Program-made: the position numbers and the translations under genes | Part shown: piece by piece, positions 11,227 to 22,478 of the stretch | Numbering within the stretch: the stretch's first letter is position 1 | Layout of the letters: each line of letters opens with the position of its first letter | Source of the DNA: Tetracentron sinense | Lineage: Eukaryota; Streptophyta; Magnoliopsida; Trochodendrales; Trochodendraceae | Assembly: GCA_015143295.1 (NCBI GenBank) | Contig: CM026560.1 | Span: 7,876,501 to 7,940,500, forward strand | Reading direction: 5' to 3' | DNA length: 64,000 bases | Notes under the pieces: model-generated | What the model was told of the DNA's origin: nothing | The model's input: only the letters and a program-made list of their open reading frames with translations | Database searches by the model: none

Positions 11227-13427
11227 TGGGGGGATCCAGATTAAAAATTATGCGGAAAAAAGGAACCCCTAGATCTTAACACCATAAAAAACATCAAATT
11301 CTATAGAAAAGTTTTAGTTATATAACCTCGGTGAATGATGTTCACCGGTGAAGTTTAATCCACTCAAACTGTCAAAACTCTTTGTAAAGATTTCTCAAAG
11401 AAATACTCGAAGCTCGATCATTATTCTTTGCTATCACCACGAAGCTTTAAAATCTCTCTTTGGAATTGTTGAAGCAAGAGGAAGAAAATGGGGTAATGGT
11501 GGAGACCTTCCATCACCCACAACCTTAAGGTTCAAAACCCTAAAGTAGCAAAACCCAACTTGGACCACCCTTTGAAGATCACGAAAATCCCTATGGGAGA
11601 CCCTAGGGGCTCATGGTTTGGAGAGAGAGGAGAGGGAGAGAGAAAAAATTCTGGAGAATTTATTATTCTTCTATGGTCTAGGTGTTGGTGTATTTATAGA
11701 CTAAGATCCAATCCTAACCCTACTCCAACTTGATCTTATCTCTTAGGAATTTTTTATTAATAATAACTCTTATTATTAATTAAACAGTATTCTAGTTTAT
11801 CTATAACTACTTTAACTATAGTAAACCTAGCATTTAAGGAGTCCTTATAAATTGAGGATTCCTCAAATAAAGGGATTAGTCAATAACCAACATAAGGTAG
11901 GAATCCTAGTCAAACTAAGAAACCTTAACCACAAAGGGGAGGCCGTGAGCTCAAGGGGGGCGTGGACTTTGAGAGCTTTAGACTTCTAGTTTCAATCCAA
12001 CTTAATCTCATCTTAATCCTAATTGCAATCCAACCATTGGATTTAAATTCCATAATAAAATGAATTATATTTTAACAATTATTCAATTAACCTAATCCCA
12101 ATCCAATTAGGATTACTCCAAGGGGGCACCCAATCCTATTTAATCCATGGGTTTGTGCCCATATTAAATGGGTTTATGGATATGTGTCAAACCCATTTCC
12201 TCTTTAATTATGTTAATTAAATAATTATTAAAATAATCCCCAGATTTAAATTAATAATTAATTTAAACCATAGATTAACTTTTAATCTATTTAATTAATG
12301 ATTAAATTTTAATCACTTAAATAATTGATTAACATTTAATCAATTATTGAGCTTGTATTTCTTATATGAGCATCTCCACAGATTGCTTAGGGACATTCTG
12401 ACCCTGCCTTACCCAATGTTATCCCATTGACCCTAAACAGGAATTATATTGGAATTGCAAGTAACGTGAGATATCCATGTTGCAATTGAATCCCAGTGTA
12501 TGAACATTAAACATTATGAATCCCACCACATAAACTTTTAAATTCGATTTATCATTCCAAATACATTATCCCTAATGGGCCTTCGAGATTGACATACTAT
12601 CTAACTCATAGCCCATTGCACATCATCCAAGTTTCCAAGACTTATGATTAAGTCATGAGAAACAATTTCTCATGAAAAACATTTTGAGAAAATCCTTTGA
12701 TAAGTATAATATCTTTTAATAAAAGTATATTTCAAAACTTTTTTTGATTTCAAAATCACTGGCGCAGGATTTGAACACTGTCTTACCCAGAACTTGGATA
12801 ATCTCTCAAATAAATGAGCATGAATTTCTTATTTGAAATTCATCATGATTCGAACAACTTTCTAACTATCCAACTGTCACTGTATCGTATTCACTAAAGT
12901 AGAAAATACTTTGGTGGAATCAAAACAGTCAGATTATTGCTCAGTCATAGATGAACTCATCAGATCTAAGGATCATCGAAACTGTTCAATGTGAATGAGA
13001 GACCAACTATCTGATAGTATGTTTATGCAAAAGGTCTCTCATTGAATGCAATCAATCAATGTACATTTAAGCACCCATATACTGATGTGTAGTCTCCACT
13101 ACAATAGTTCGAGATAGAATTACATCTCAACTATTGAGAACATCTTAGCATTCTGGCAGCCATATAAGTAAAGTGTCCAGCTTCACCCACAGCTGTGACT
13201 ATATAAGATATAAGGAACCGGAAAGTTATATTTGCCTGTGATAATCCAATCACATAACTTCAATATATCCTATGGACCTTTATCGATATCTCATATCGTA
13301 TAGATCATCTCATGATCATGGTCAATTACCTATAATGAATACACAATAGATTAAGAAGAAGGCTTTATTAATCAAATTAATAAGAGTTTAACAATCTAAA
13401 TGACTTTTCTGGGCATCATGTCTAGCA
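11227..13427 (-). mobile_element. Solo LTR (same family as 38985-41263), minus orientation
   Basis: The element is 2201 bp, bounded by TG...CA, and flanked by the perfect 5-bp duplication TTTCA (11222-11226 and 13428-13432). It is the reverse complement of the solo LTR at 38985-41263 along its whole length, including the terminal segment GGGCATCATGTCTAGCA and the promoter-like TATAAATACACC (minus strand, about 11689-11700). There is no internal domain, PBS or PPT, so it probably arose by unequal recombination between two LTRs. The Gypsy or Copia class cannot be read from the LTR alone. Confidence 0.9.
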
Positions 13428-13989
13428 TTTCATTCCCAAACATGCAAGGATTTGGCATGTTGTATATTTTAGTTAGTATGGTCCAGCAGAGAGATTTTTC
13501 CTAAACATTGGAGCTTCTACAGTGAAAATCTTAAGAAGTTTGTTTTCACGACAGCTATTAGGAAGTTCTTAAGTCTGGGTGTATTATGGCATGAGTGTAT
13601 TTTCGGGTACTAAATTTTGGGTAATTCAATGCTATTGGAAGTTGTCAAGTTCTGGTTCTGACATTTCTTATCTTTATACTTATGGATCTTTAAATGGAGC
13701 TTTGGCAGAGTATTAGTGCATTTTAGGCACTATTTTGGGTTTTCTATTTTTCTCTTGCAATAGTGATTTGAAATAACATAGATTATTCTTACTGAAATTA
13801 ATGAGATTCACGTTATCAATTATATGAGGAGTAAAAATTGAAATTCAAATTATTCTTAATATTCATTGGTGTTAAAGTGTCACGTGGTTTCATCTAAAGT
13901 TCTTTATCTCTCAATTAATTGTAAAAAAAAAAATTAACAATTATAAACGAAGGAAAGAGATCTTTCATAAAATAATAATCTACCATAAA
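13428..13989. other. Unclassified AT-rich intergenic sequence
   Basis: It continues the sequence interrupted by the solo LTR. No coding potential or recognisable repeat structure is seen. Confidence 0.4.
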
Positions 13990-14621
13990 TCTCTCTTTAT
14001 ATATAAATATATATAAATTATAGATTTACTTAGGTTATAATTAATTATATTAACTCTCTAATTAGTAAATACTCTATAAGAAATTGAGTTTCTTGACATG
14101 ATATCTCTATTTGATTTTTATTTTGTATTTTGTTATATTATGCAAATCAGTGGTAGTATTAAAGTGAGTCCTACTAGAAAAAAATTTAATAAGATGTTGT
14201 TTCGGGTTGAAGAATAGGAAGAGATTAACATTTTCTCTTCTATGTAAACTTTTCTTTATAATAACTAATTATTTAAATAGAATTATTTAAAGAACTTATT
14301 TATTTAAGAGAAATATCATCATCTCTAAAAATCTTCAATAATTTTGACACATTAAATTTTTAGATGAGATGAGATAATTTTTTTTTATAATGATGCAAAC
14401 TTACTTTCTTGAAGTTACATAATAATAAGATAAAAATTTATATATAACAATAAAATTATGAACTTTTAAATGATTAAATTAGCTACTTTTAATAGGATAC
14501 GTATAAAAAATCTCACAAGAGATGACTAAACTATATCATCTATTTTTAATTTTCTCATCATATTTTTCGTTTATTCATTTTTTTTTCAACACCCCGTGCA
14601 TTTGCCCGGGGTTTTCGCTAG
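13990..14621 (+). mobile_element. Probable non-autonomous Helitron
   Basis: The 3' end has the Helitron signature: a hairpin with CCCCG...CGGGG arms (about 14592-14611), a short spacer, then CTAG at 14618-14621 followed by a host T. A candidate 5' end is the TC at 13990, preceded by A and followed by TCTCTTTATATATAAATA. The interior is AT-rich and non-coding. The 3' end is reasonably clear; the 5' end is a guess. Confidence 0.5.
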
Positions 14622-14705
14622 TTTATTAATAAGAATGTTTGTTGAACCAAATTTAGGATTACAAAAAAACAAACCAAGCACTTGCCAGCCTTACTATTAC
14701 TCTAT

Positions 14706-14844
14706 GAGGAGTGCTAGCCCGACTCTCAGCCTCCACCATCCCTTGTCCCTTTTTCACCAAGTGCTTTAATCATTGCAAAGTGGGCAGTGGTTGGTGGTGG
14801 AGGCTTAGTGTAGAGGTTGACTGAGAGTAGGGCTAGCATTCCTC
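14706..14844. mobile_element. Mutator-like MITE with 9-bp target duplication
   Basis: This 139-bp element has inverted ends (GAGGAGTGCTAGCCC and its imperfect complement GGGCTAGCATTCCTC) and inner inverted arms around CTCAGCCTCCACCA. It is flanked by the perfect 9-bp duplication TTACTCTAT (14697-14705 and 14845-14853), the size made by Mutator-superfamily transposases. A relative is at 20025-20193. Confidence 0.85.
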
Positions 14845-14853
14845 TTACTCTAT

Positions 14854-15731
14854 ATATGCAAGTGTTGCATTTGCTCTCCTATAATAATCATGGGTTGCTC
14901 ATATCTCGCAATAATTTTCATTTTAAAATTCTTTTAACCATGGTTAGGATTCCTTTAATCATATAGGTTATATGATTATATAGATGAACCCTAGGGGTGA
15001 GTGAATCTTAATCAGAGTTAGTGAGTGTTAAAAGGAACATGTGACAACCTGTAGGCACACACGTTTCCTATGGTTTAGGAAAGTTACTCCTTGCCATGGA
15101 AAGCCAAACGCATATTTTGACTTTTCGGCTTAGAAGGCTACTCCTCACAAGAACAAACCAAACAGTATTTTTCCATTAAAATTACTTTTACCTACTCTAC
15201 CAGAGAGCTAGTTCTTTTACTGATTTGTAGAGAAGTTTATCCAAACAAGCTCTAAGAACAATAGTATATTCTTTGTTCTCACAAAGGTTGATTGCTCTAA
15301 AAAAAAAGAAAACTCTGAAGTTTTAACCCTTATAGTAATTTGTTTTCTAAAAACAAAGGTTAAATGCTTGAATCCTAAGCATTAGTGAGTTTTAACCACA
15401 ATTGAAAGGGATTGAACCTCGGAGAGTTCAATTGCCCAGGGTCAACACGTGTCTATTTTAATCCTTAATAATTGTGGTTAAGGATTCACTAACCCTTAAG
15501 GTTCAACAATCTAATATGGTTTTAGAAGAAAAAATATTTTAAAAACTTTTAACTCTAGTGAAGAACTTTTAACCTTTAAGGTTAATATATTTTTTTCTAA
15601 ACACTCACTAAGACAATAGCTCCATATGAAAGGATCTAAATGTAATTTTACACCTCAATGCCCTCAATAAAAAGGTTAAAACCAATACCAAAATATGCCG
15701 TCTCTTAAAGCTCAAAGCTTGTTTAAGGGAA
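14854..15731. other. Upstream region of the P450 gene with MITE remnants
   Basis: No gene is present. It contains a remnant near 14985-15060 resembling the MITE arm seen at 17290-17370 and an inverted-repeat element at about 15345-15525. It ends with the presumed promoter of the P450. A weak TATA-like AATAAAAAGG lies at about 15665; no confident promoter element can be named. Confidence 0.4.
15345..15525. repeat. Inverted-repeat MITE (family of 17928-18285)
   Basis: The left arm (about 15370-15415, with TTAGTGAG and TTTTAACCACAATT) pairs imperfectly with the right arm (about 15460-15515, with AATTGTGGTTAAGGATT and CACTAACC). The same arm sequences recur at 17928-18285. Boundaries are approximate. 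Confidence 0.55.
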
Positions 15732-18700
15732 ATGAATTTGCTACATCCCCTAATGTCTACCATCACCACCTACCTCTCCTCTCTCCCTCTATTCACAAAA
15801 ACCCTTGCAATTGCCACCTCCATTATAGCCTTCCTTCTTCTTCCGGTCATCATCCGCCGTCGAAACTGGCGTAATTCCCCGCCCGGCCCCATCGGATGGC
15901 CCATCCTTGGCTATCTCCCTTACCTTACTGAACGCCTCCATGAAGATCTCTTTCACCTCGCCGAGACCTATGGCCCATTATTCAGCCTCCAGATGGGCCA
16001 AAAGTCAGCCATCGTCGTATCCTCACCGGAGATAGCCCGGGAGATCCTTAAACAAAAGGAAACCATATTCTCCAGCCGTACGATCACGGAGGCGGTACGA
16101 TGTATAGCATACAATGGAACATCTCTGGTATTCGTTCCTTATGGTGCTAGATGGAGGCTGCTCCGCAAGATTTTGACGACGGAGCTCTTCTCTTCCCGGG
16201 CCATTGAGCTCTTACAACCTGCTCGCAAGCACCAGGTTTGTTACTATTCTTTATTATTATTTTTTTAAAAGTTGAATGCAGTTATACCGCAACCCCAAGT
16301 CAGCGTTGATTATCAATATGGCTGGGTTAGTTGTATCAACCGTGACACTCACTCAATAAACTGGACACTGCATAATGGAATCTGAACACCCGGAAATAAA
16401 CTTCCACTCTGGTTAAAATTTTGGGAAATGCTTTTGAGACCGCAGACGGGCCGAGACCACCGTGACTGTGCATCCATGTACGGAATTTCAGGTGGGGCCT
16501 ACCATGTGACCATGGGCCCCACTTGAAAGCCCGTGCATGGATGCACGGTCTCGGCCCTTTTGCGGTCTAGTAGCAAAGTCCTAAAATTTTTTAACTCTTT
16601 AAATTAATATATTTTTTTAACCACGGTAGTTGTATAAATCTTGTGGGTGAGTGAATGGTAACCATAGTTAATATGTGTTAAAAGGAACACATGACGCTAC
16701 AGAGGATGGGCCAGACGACTTTCGTGTGGCATGGATTGGACGAGATCCCATTGCAATCGTGGTGATTTGTTGATACTTAATAATTTTAGGTGATTTGTTG
16801 GTACTTAATAACTTTAGGACTTTGTTACTGAGACCTTCTTAGGGCCGAGACCATCAACACCATGCTCTAACAACACAGGATTTCAAGTGGGGCCCATTTC
16901 ACATGATGGGCTCCACTACTCTTAGAACATGGTCTCGGTGGTCTCAGCCCTGAGAGGGTCTCGAAGCTTTATCCATAATTTAAAGCATGTTTGTGTCTAA
17001 TGGAATCTCATCCGGTCTTCCTTCTAGGCCCAGTCCCACAATGTTAACACGTGTTTCTTTGGATTCATTCATCTATCCTTAAGAGCCAAATCCTCTACGG
17101 TGATAACCGGATTTGGCAAATCCGGTTATCACCCCTAGAGGTCGCCACTTGTCTCCTTTGATAACCCTTAACCGTGAATAAGGTTCACCCACGCATTTTT
17201 GGTTTTATTTTTTAATATTAATTTGTTTTTAAATTAAAAAATTGATTTTAATTTTTTTTTAAATTAATATTAAAAAAAAATAAAAAAAATAGGTGGGTGA
17301 ACCCTAGGGGTGGGTGAAACTTACCCGCAATTAAGGGGTGTCAAAGGAAACACGTGGCGACCTCTAGGGTTGACAACCGGATTTTCCAAATCTGGTATCA
17401 TAGGAGATGATTTGGCTCCTTTTAAGAAAACAATAATAACTCGAAAGTTAAAACTTGTGAACTAGAGTTAAAGTAGCAAGGATTTGTGAGCCGGACTAAG
17501 TATGGTCTCATTTGTCTCGCTCCATTTTGACTGTACTGTCAGAGAGCACGTGTTAGACTGTTAGGTACTAAACATAATTATTGTAATTAGATTCCGTATA
17601 GTTAATCTCTTACAAATAATTTTTAAAAAATAAACCACCGAACAAAAGTGTTGTGGAGCTTCGGAACTCTGGTTCATATAAAGAAAAAAGGGTATACAAC
17701 AAGACTGATGTTCTTTCCGAAAAATAATAATAATAATAATAAAAATAAAACTTCAACTACCCTTCTTCCTTAGGTATTTTAATATAAAAACCCAAGACTT
17801 TGTTGTTTGGAAGGTAGAATCTACCACGAACTGTTCTTAGATACCTAACCGTTTGGAAGGTAGAATCTACCACGAGCTGTTCTTAGATACCTAATCAAAG
17901 ATTTTCTCTCCATTTATCACATGTGTGTTAGATACCCACAAGTCAATACATGTCCCTTTTAACCTATCAATTGTGGTTAAAATTTAATTATCCTTAGGGT
18001 TTAACAGTCTAATCTTGATTTTTAATATAAATGATTTTTTTAAAAAATAACCTTAGGGTTAAAAAAATTTAACCTTAGGGTTAAATTTGTTTAATATTTT
18101 TTTCCAAAAACAAAGGTTAGATTTTTTAACCCATTTTTAACCCTTGGTTTAAATTTTGGTTAGTAATTTTTTTCCAAAAACAAAGGTTAGATTGTTGAAC
18201 CCTAAGGGTTAGTGAATCTTAACTACGGTTAATAGGGGTTAGAATGAACATGTGTTCATATGTGGGTGTGATTGAACTCTCAATCGCAATAGGCTATGTT
18301 ACGAACTCGTGTTTGAAATACTAATTAGGAAACTAATATGTCCCCCAACATTTATTTTCAGATTGCTACCCTTAATTTCCGCACCCTTAATCACCCATTA
18401 TATTTTGTTTCCCAATACACTTTAGGGCCTTGGCCCAAGTCCTCCTTTTGGGACACTTTCTACTACTAAAAATTAGGGAGTGTGAGCCTTGAAACATTTT
18501 TAAAACAACGTGAAGCTAGTTATTTTATGTGGTACATGTAATTTTATATGCGACACATAAAAAGTTTGGTTTATAGTATTTTATATACATCACCTAAAAT
18601 TAAATTTTGCTAGCAATTTCAGAATTAACGGATTTTAAGGTGAGAGGTCTCAATTAGCCCTAGAACGTTCGTCCCATGAGCTTTATGTTTCTTCGAGTTG

Positions 18701-21700
18701 TCAACGGAGCAAATTTGAAGCGGATTGTGATATATTCGACTTCGTATCTGATTGCATATCCGACAATTTGAATTCAAATAAATATCCGAGGGATGTTGAA
18801 ATAGGTATTTGTATCTGACTTCAGTTAAAATATTTAAATTCAAATAATATTCAAATTATCTAATTATTTCTTAAAAAATTTAAAGAAATGCCAAAAAAAT
18901 TACAAATATAAATTTATTTTTAAAAAACTAAAGTAATATTGTATCTTTATCTACTTTAAATTAATTTAATGCCTTAAATTATGTAAAAAAGTACATATTC
19001 ATAAGGCTCTTTTAGTCTTGTAATACTTATAATATTATACATATATAGTAATAAATTATATAATGGATTGGATATTTATGGAGTCAAATATATCAATACC
19101 TTTTTTTTTAGATATATCAATATCCAAATCCATATCCTATTGTAAATTGATAGTAAAATCACTCTATGAATTCGATCCACCACATACCTATTCAGATAAT
19201 ACTTATTCGAGTAAATGTATTCGGATTCGAATCCGATACGGATATCCATTGACACCCCTAGATTGTTTCCCTACATAACACGTGTCTTACTTTTAAAAAA
19301 TAGTATTTTATGTATCCTTTAAAGACATACAAAAGTATTCTAAAATTAACTTTGTACTTTTCACCAATTAACTTTCTAAATCTTTACTAATATAAATATA
19401 ATACTGTTAGAAATGTTGATTGAATTTTGTTATTATTGACAAAATTGCCCAACCACTTATCTTCTCTAGTTTCTAAATCTCTACTATTATAAAGATATTT
19501 AAAGAATGATACTCTATGAATTCACTCCACCACGTACCTATTCAAATAATTATTTGAGTAAACGTATTCAGATTCGAATTGAATCTGATACGGATATCCA
19601 TTGACACCCTAGATTGTTTCCCTCTCCATAACATGTGTCTTACTTTTAAAAAAAAATTAGTATTTTATGTGTCCTTTAAAGACACATATAAAAGTCTTCA
19701 AAATTTAACTTTATACTTTTCACCAACTTTCTAAATCTTTACTTATATAAAGATAATACGGTTGTTAGAAATGTTGATCCTCCACACTTTAAGGGGTGTT
19801 AATTGGCCGGGTTTAGGCCTGAATGTTTATGATATTTGAATAAGCCCGGGCCAGGAATACGCCTCATTTTTTATATTTTTTAATGTCCCATCGGGCCAGG
19901 CACGTTTACAAGAGGGTTTTGGGCCCGAATTTGACCCATGGACACCCCTAAAGATTTTCAGGGGAGTGCTAGCCAACGTAAATCGTGTTAACTATTAATT
20001 ATCCCATAATCACTAAAATTAAATGAGGCGTGCTTTCCCAACTCTTGGTTAAACTCTACTCTCATCCTCCACCAACCACCTATCCATTTTCAAATCAGTT
20101 ATGGTGGTTAAAGCACTCTCTCTCATCAAGAAGGGAAAAGTGGTTGGTGGAGACTGAGAGTAGAGTTTGATTGAGATTAGGGCACCATTTCTCAAATTAA
20201 ATTACTCTGCATAGCTTTTCCAAATTTCAAATTTACGCATTTGTTGTTGGTAGGTCCATGGTCTACTCTCCACACTGTACTCCGCCTCAAAGTCCAAGAC
20301 TTCTGTGAACTTAGCTGACTCCACATTTGTCGTCTCTGCCAACCTCATTAGCAACTTTGTATGCTCCAAGACCCTCTTTGACACCGCAAAGAAGGAAGGA
20401 AGAGAGCTGAAAGAGATGGTGTGGGAAATCCTAGAGGATGCAGGTGCGCCGAACCTTGCCGACCTGATCCCTTTCTTGAAATTGTTCGACCTCCAAAACT
20501 TGAAGAGGAGAGTGCAGAAGATTGCAAAGATGTTGGATGATTTCTGTGAGAAATTGATCGACGAAAGGTTGGAGGAGAGAAAGGAAGGTTTGAAGATCAA
20601 CGAGAATGGGAGGCTGGACATGTTGGATGTGTTCTTGAACTATAGAAACGACAAGAAGGACGATGAGTTGAAGCAGTTCTCTAGAGTTGACATCAAAGGC
20701 ATGCTCGCTGTAAGTAGTTTGATATCCATGGGCCTGGTCCCGATTATCAAAATCATGATAAAAAGAACACGCCTACTGAGACTATGTGGTCTTAGGGAAA
20801 CTCGAGACCGTTCGTGTTAGGGAGGGATTTTAAGGCATCCAAAATTTGGGATGCCTAACATCCCGACTACTTACACATCCGGTGAAAGGCTTTCCTTCTT
20901 CATGTAAAATAACATGATTTAGGTTATTTACTTAAATTATTTAATTTCTATAGTTCACTCAAGTAACTTGATTTAAGCAAAATACTGTAATTCAAGCTAT
21001 TTTACTTGAATCACTGAATCTGTGTGGTTCATTCAAAAAACTTGATTCAAGCAAACTAACTCGATTCAATTAAAGTAACGTGAAACAGGTTTTAGACGAT
21101 CAACAAGTAGTAGAACGAGTAGTAGGGACACTCTGGTCTCGGGTTGCCCTATCACCAGGCTGTATCACAATAATTTCCCCCCAAATAAAAGAGCAGTTTT
21201 AATATGAAAATCTGTCATTTTGTTTTCCAGGACATGTTTATCGCAGGCACTGATACTACTTCAAGCACCGTTGAATGGGGGATGAGTGAAATCCTCAGAA
21301 AACCAGAAATCTACAAAAAGATTGTATCAGAGCTGGATGAAGTGGTCGGAAAGAATCGGTTTGTCGAAGAAACTGACATTGCTAAGCTCACCTACTTCCA
21401 AGCTGCGGTGAAGGAAGTCTTTCGCCTCCACCCGGGTGCTCCACTCCTTATCCCTCGTCGCGCCAATGAAGCATGCGAGGTGTGCGGCTATTATGTCCCT
21501 AAACATGCCATTGTCTTTGTAAACGTATGGGGAATAGGTAGGGACTCCAAACTGTGGCCCGAGCCTCACGAATTCAAGCCGGAAAGGTTCCTTGGGTCAG
21601 AGATAGACGTGAAGGGGCAAGACTTTGAGTTATTGCCGTTTGGGACTGGGAGAAGATCGTGTGTGGGCATGCCTCTTGGTCACCGAATGGTGCACTATTT

Positions 21701-21848
21701 CCTGGCATCTTTGCTCCATGCTTTTGAGTGGAACTTTCCGGTAGAAATCTTGGAAGACATGACAGAAAAGGTGGGGATTACTCTGCAGAAGGCCAAGGTC
21801 TTGGTTGGTACCCCGAAACCTCGCCTTCCAGATTCCGTCTACCAGTAG
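15732..21848 (+). CDS. Cytochrome P450 monooxygenase (CYP71 clan, CYP76/CYP80-like), three exons
   Basis: This is a haem-thiolate oxidase, presumably on the ER membrane and reduced by NADPH-P450 reductase. The exons are 15732-16235 (168 codons), 20254-20709 (152 codons) and 21231-21848 (205 codons plus stop). All introns are phase 0 with GT-AG ends. The protein is 525 residues, normal for the family. Exon 1 has an N-terminal hydrophobic anchor (about residues 23-43), then a basic stretch and the proline hinge PPGPIGWPILG. Exon 3 begins at the I-helix AGTDTTS and carries the K-helix ExxR (KEVFR), PERF and the haem loop FGTGRRSCVG with its cysteine. No stop or frameshift is seen, unlike every transposon gene nearby. 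Resemblance is to CYP76 and CYP80 (N-methylcoclaurine 3'-hydroxylase-like) enzymes; the substrate is not predictable. A poly-A signal AATAAA lies near 21905. Confidence 0.9.
16432..16572. repeat. Inverted-repeat MITE in P450 intron 1
   Basis: The arms GACCGCAGACGGGCCGAGACC and the complementary GGTCTCGGCCCTTTTGCGGTC face each other across a centre near 16505, which is itself self-complementary (GGTGGGGCC and GGGCCCCAC). A related copy is at 16812-16976. Ends are approximate and no clear target duplication was found. Confidence 0.65.
16812..16976. repeat. Inverted-repeat MITE in P450 intron 1, relative of 16432-16572
   Basis: It has the same design: outer arms GAGACCTTCTTAGGGCCGAG and the reverse complement CTCAGCCCTGAGAGGGTCTC, with an inner GTGGGGCCC/GGGCTCCAC pair. 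It is more diverged than its neighbour. Boundaries are approximate. Confidence 0.6.
17083..17418. repeat. MITE with long arms and an internal 35-nt palindrome
   Basis: The ends GAGCCAAATC and GATTTGGCTC are inverted. Arms of about 120 bp flank an AT-rich centre (17205-17290). The left arm contains its own near-perfect palindrome at 17099-17133: GGTGATAACCGGATTTG, one G, then CAAATCCGGTTATCACC. A half copy with the same palindrome, slightly degraded, lies at 22206-22335. Confidence 0.65.
17928..18285. repeat. Inverted-repeat MITE in P450 intron 1
   Basis: The left arm (GTGTTAGATACCCAC, TTTTAACC, TTGTGGTTAA, CCTTAGGGTTTAACAG) is imperfectly complementary to the right arm (GGTTAGATTGTTGAACC, CTAAGGGTTAGTGAAT, TAGAATGAACATGTG). 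The centre carries several AACCTTAGGGTTAA-like repeats. Boundaries are approximate. Confidence 0.55.
18693..19260. mobile_element. Non-autonomous hAT-like element
   Basis: The right end is TGACACCCCTA, the complement of a common plant hAT terminus TAGGGGTGTCA, next to GGATATCCGTATCGGATTCG-type subterminal sequence. A diverged left end (GAGTTGTCAACGGAG) is near 18698, with matching GGATT/CGTATCTG subterminal words. No 8-bp duplication could be identified, so the left boundary is uncertain. Confidence 0.45.
19161..19778. repeat. Direct duplication, period 350 bp
   Basis: Segments 19161-19420 and 19511-19778 are homologous along their length (from ACTCTATGAATTC to GTTAGAAATGTTGAT). Both include the right end of the hAT-like element and its downstream flank, so the duplication happened after that insertion. 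Confidence 0.75.
19789..19950. mobile_element. Small hAT-like MITE
   Basis: The ends AGGGGTGTTAATTGG and CCATGGACACCCCTA are inverted copies of a plant hAT terminus. The interior has GGGC-rich subterminal words (GGCCGGGTTTAGGCC, AGCCCGGGCC, TCGGGCCAGGC), similar in style to the large hAT at 22487. Target duplications are not clear. Confidence 0.5.
20025..20193. mobile_element. Mutator-like MITE with 9-bp target duplication
   Basis: This 169-bp relative of the element at 14706 has inner arms CTCATCCTCCACCAACCAC and GTGGTTGGTGGAGACTGAG. It is flanked by the perfect 9-bp duplication AAATTAAAT (20016-20024 and 20194-20202). Its right end is only 60 bp upstream of the exon 2 splice acceptor of the P450 gene. 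Confidence 0.85.
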
Positions 21849-22335
21849 TGTAACAGTTAGGAAGCATGGTGGTATTGTTTAAGAGCTAGTATTGTTATCC
21901 AGAACAATAAAAGATTACCAGAATTTCGAGGCAATGGTATAGGTTATGTTACTTAGAAAATCTATTATCGTTGAGATGGGAAAACAAATAACTTGATCAA
22001 ATTCAGATGCAAATCTAACAAACATACACCTCACAACTCACAAGAGTTCAAATTTGATCTCAGATCCACAACCCAGCAAGAGTCAAAGAACGGAGATGGA
22101 AATGATAACTAATGTAAGCCCCTAATTTTACACTATAAGGAACCATAATCAGCTGCAAGGCGCCACATAGGAAAAAATAGGACACTGTTAGGGTTTACCA
22201 ACCGGAGTCAAATCCTCTACGGTGATAACCGGATTTGGCAAATCCGCTTATCACCCCTAGAGGTCGCCACGTGTTTCATTTGACACCTCTTAACCGTGGG
22301 TAAGGTTCACCCACCCCTAGGGTTCATCCACCCAT
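21849..22335. other. P450 3' region and a half MITE
   Basis: The 3' UTR probably ends after AATAAA near 21905. No gene follows. Bases 22206-22335 match the left half of the MITE at 17083-17418, including its internal palindrome and the outer CCCACCCCTAGGGTTCA arm. The right half is missing and pararetrovirus sequence starts at about 22336. Confidence 0.55.
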
Positions 22336-22478
22336 CATGATCATGGAGAAGAACAAGATGAGTGGGAGCATGACAAGTATATCCATGAATCGACCATTCA
22401 GAACAAGTACTTATAGTTTGAAGACATAGAAAGGAATTTGGTTTAGAAGACCTTTGTTTTAAACAAGCTTGAACAATA
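22336..22478 (-). pseudogene. Endogenous pararetrovirus fragment, antisense, left of the hAT insertion
   Basis: The minus-strand reading contains the word IHGYTCH, which recurs on the plus strand near 37965 in the same virus-derived locus. It is contiguous with 36425-36735 on the far side of the hAT element: the 8-bp duplication CTATTGGG joins the two. Assignment to a caulimovirid polyprotein rests on that linkage to clearer capsid and movement-protein segments downstream. It is a short, dead fragment. Confidence 0.5.

Larger units (their letters stand above)
16236..20253 (+). other. P450 intron 1, packed with small transposons
   Basis: This 4018-bp phase-0 intron has donor CAG|GTTTG and acceptor TTGGTAG|GTC. 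It contains at least seven inverted-repeat or hAT-like non-autonomous insertions (listed separately), a 46-bp tandem duplication (17805-17850 and 17851-17896) and a 350-bp-period duplication (19161-19420 and 19511-19778). The short second intron (20710-21230, donor GTAAGT, acceptor TTTTCCAG) is free of obvious elements. Confidence 0.8.
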
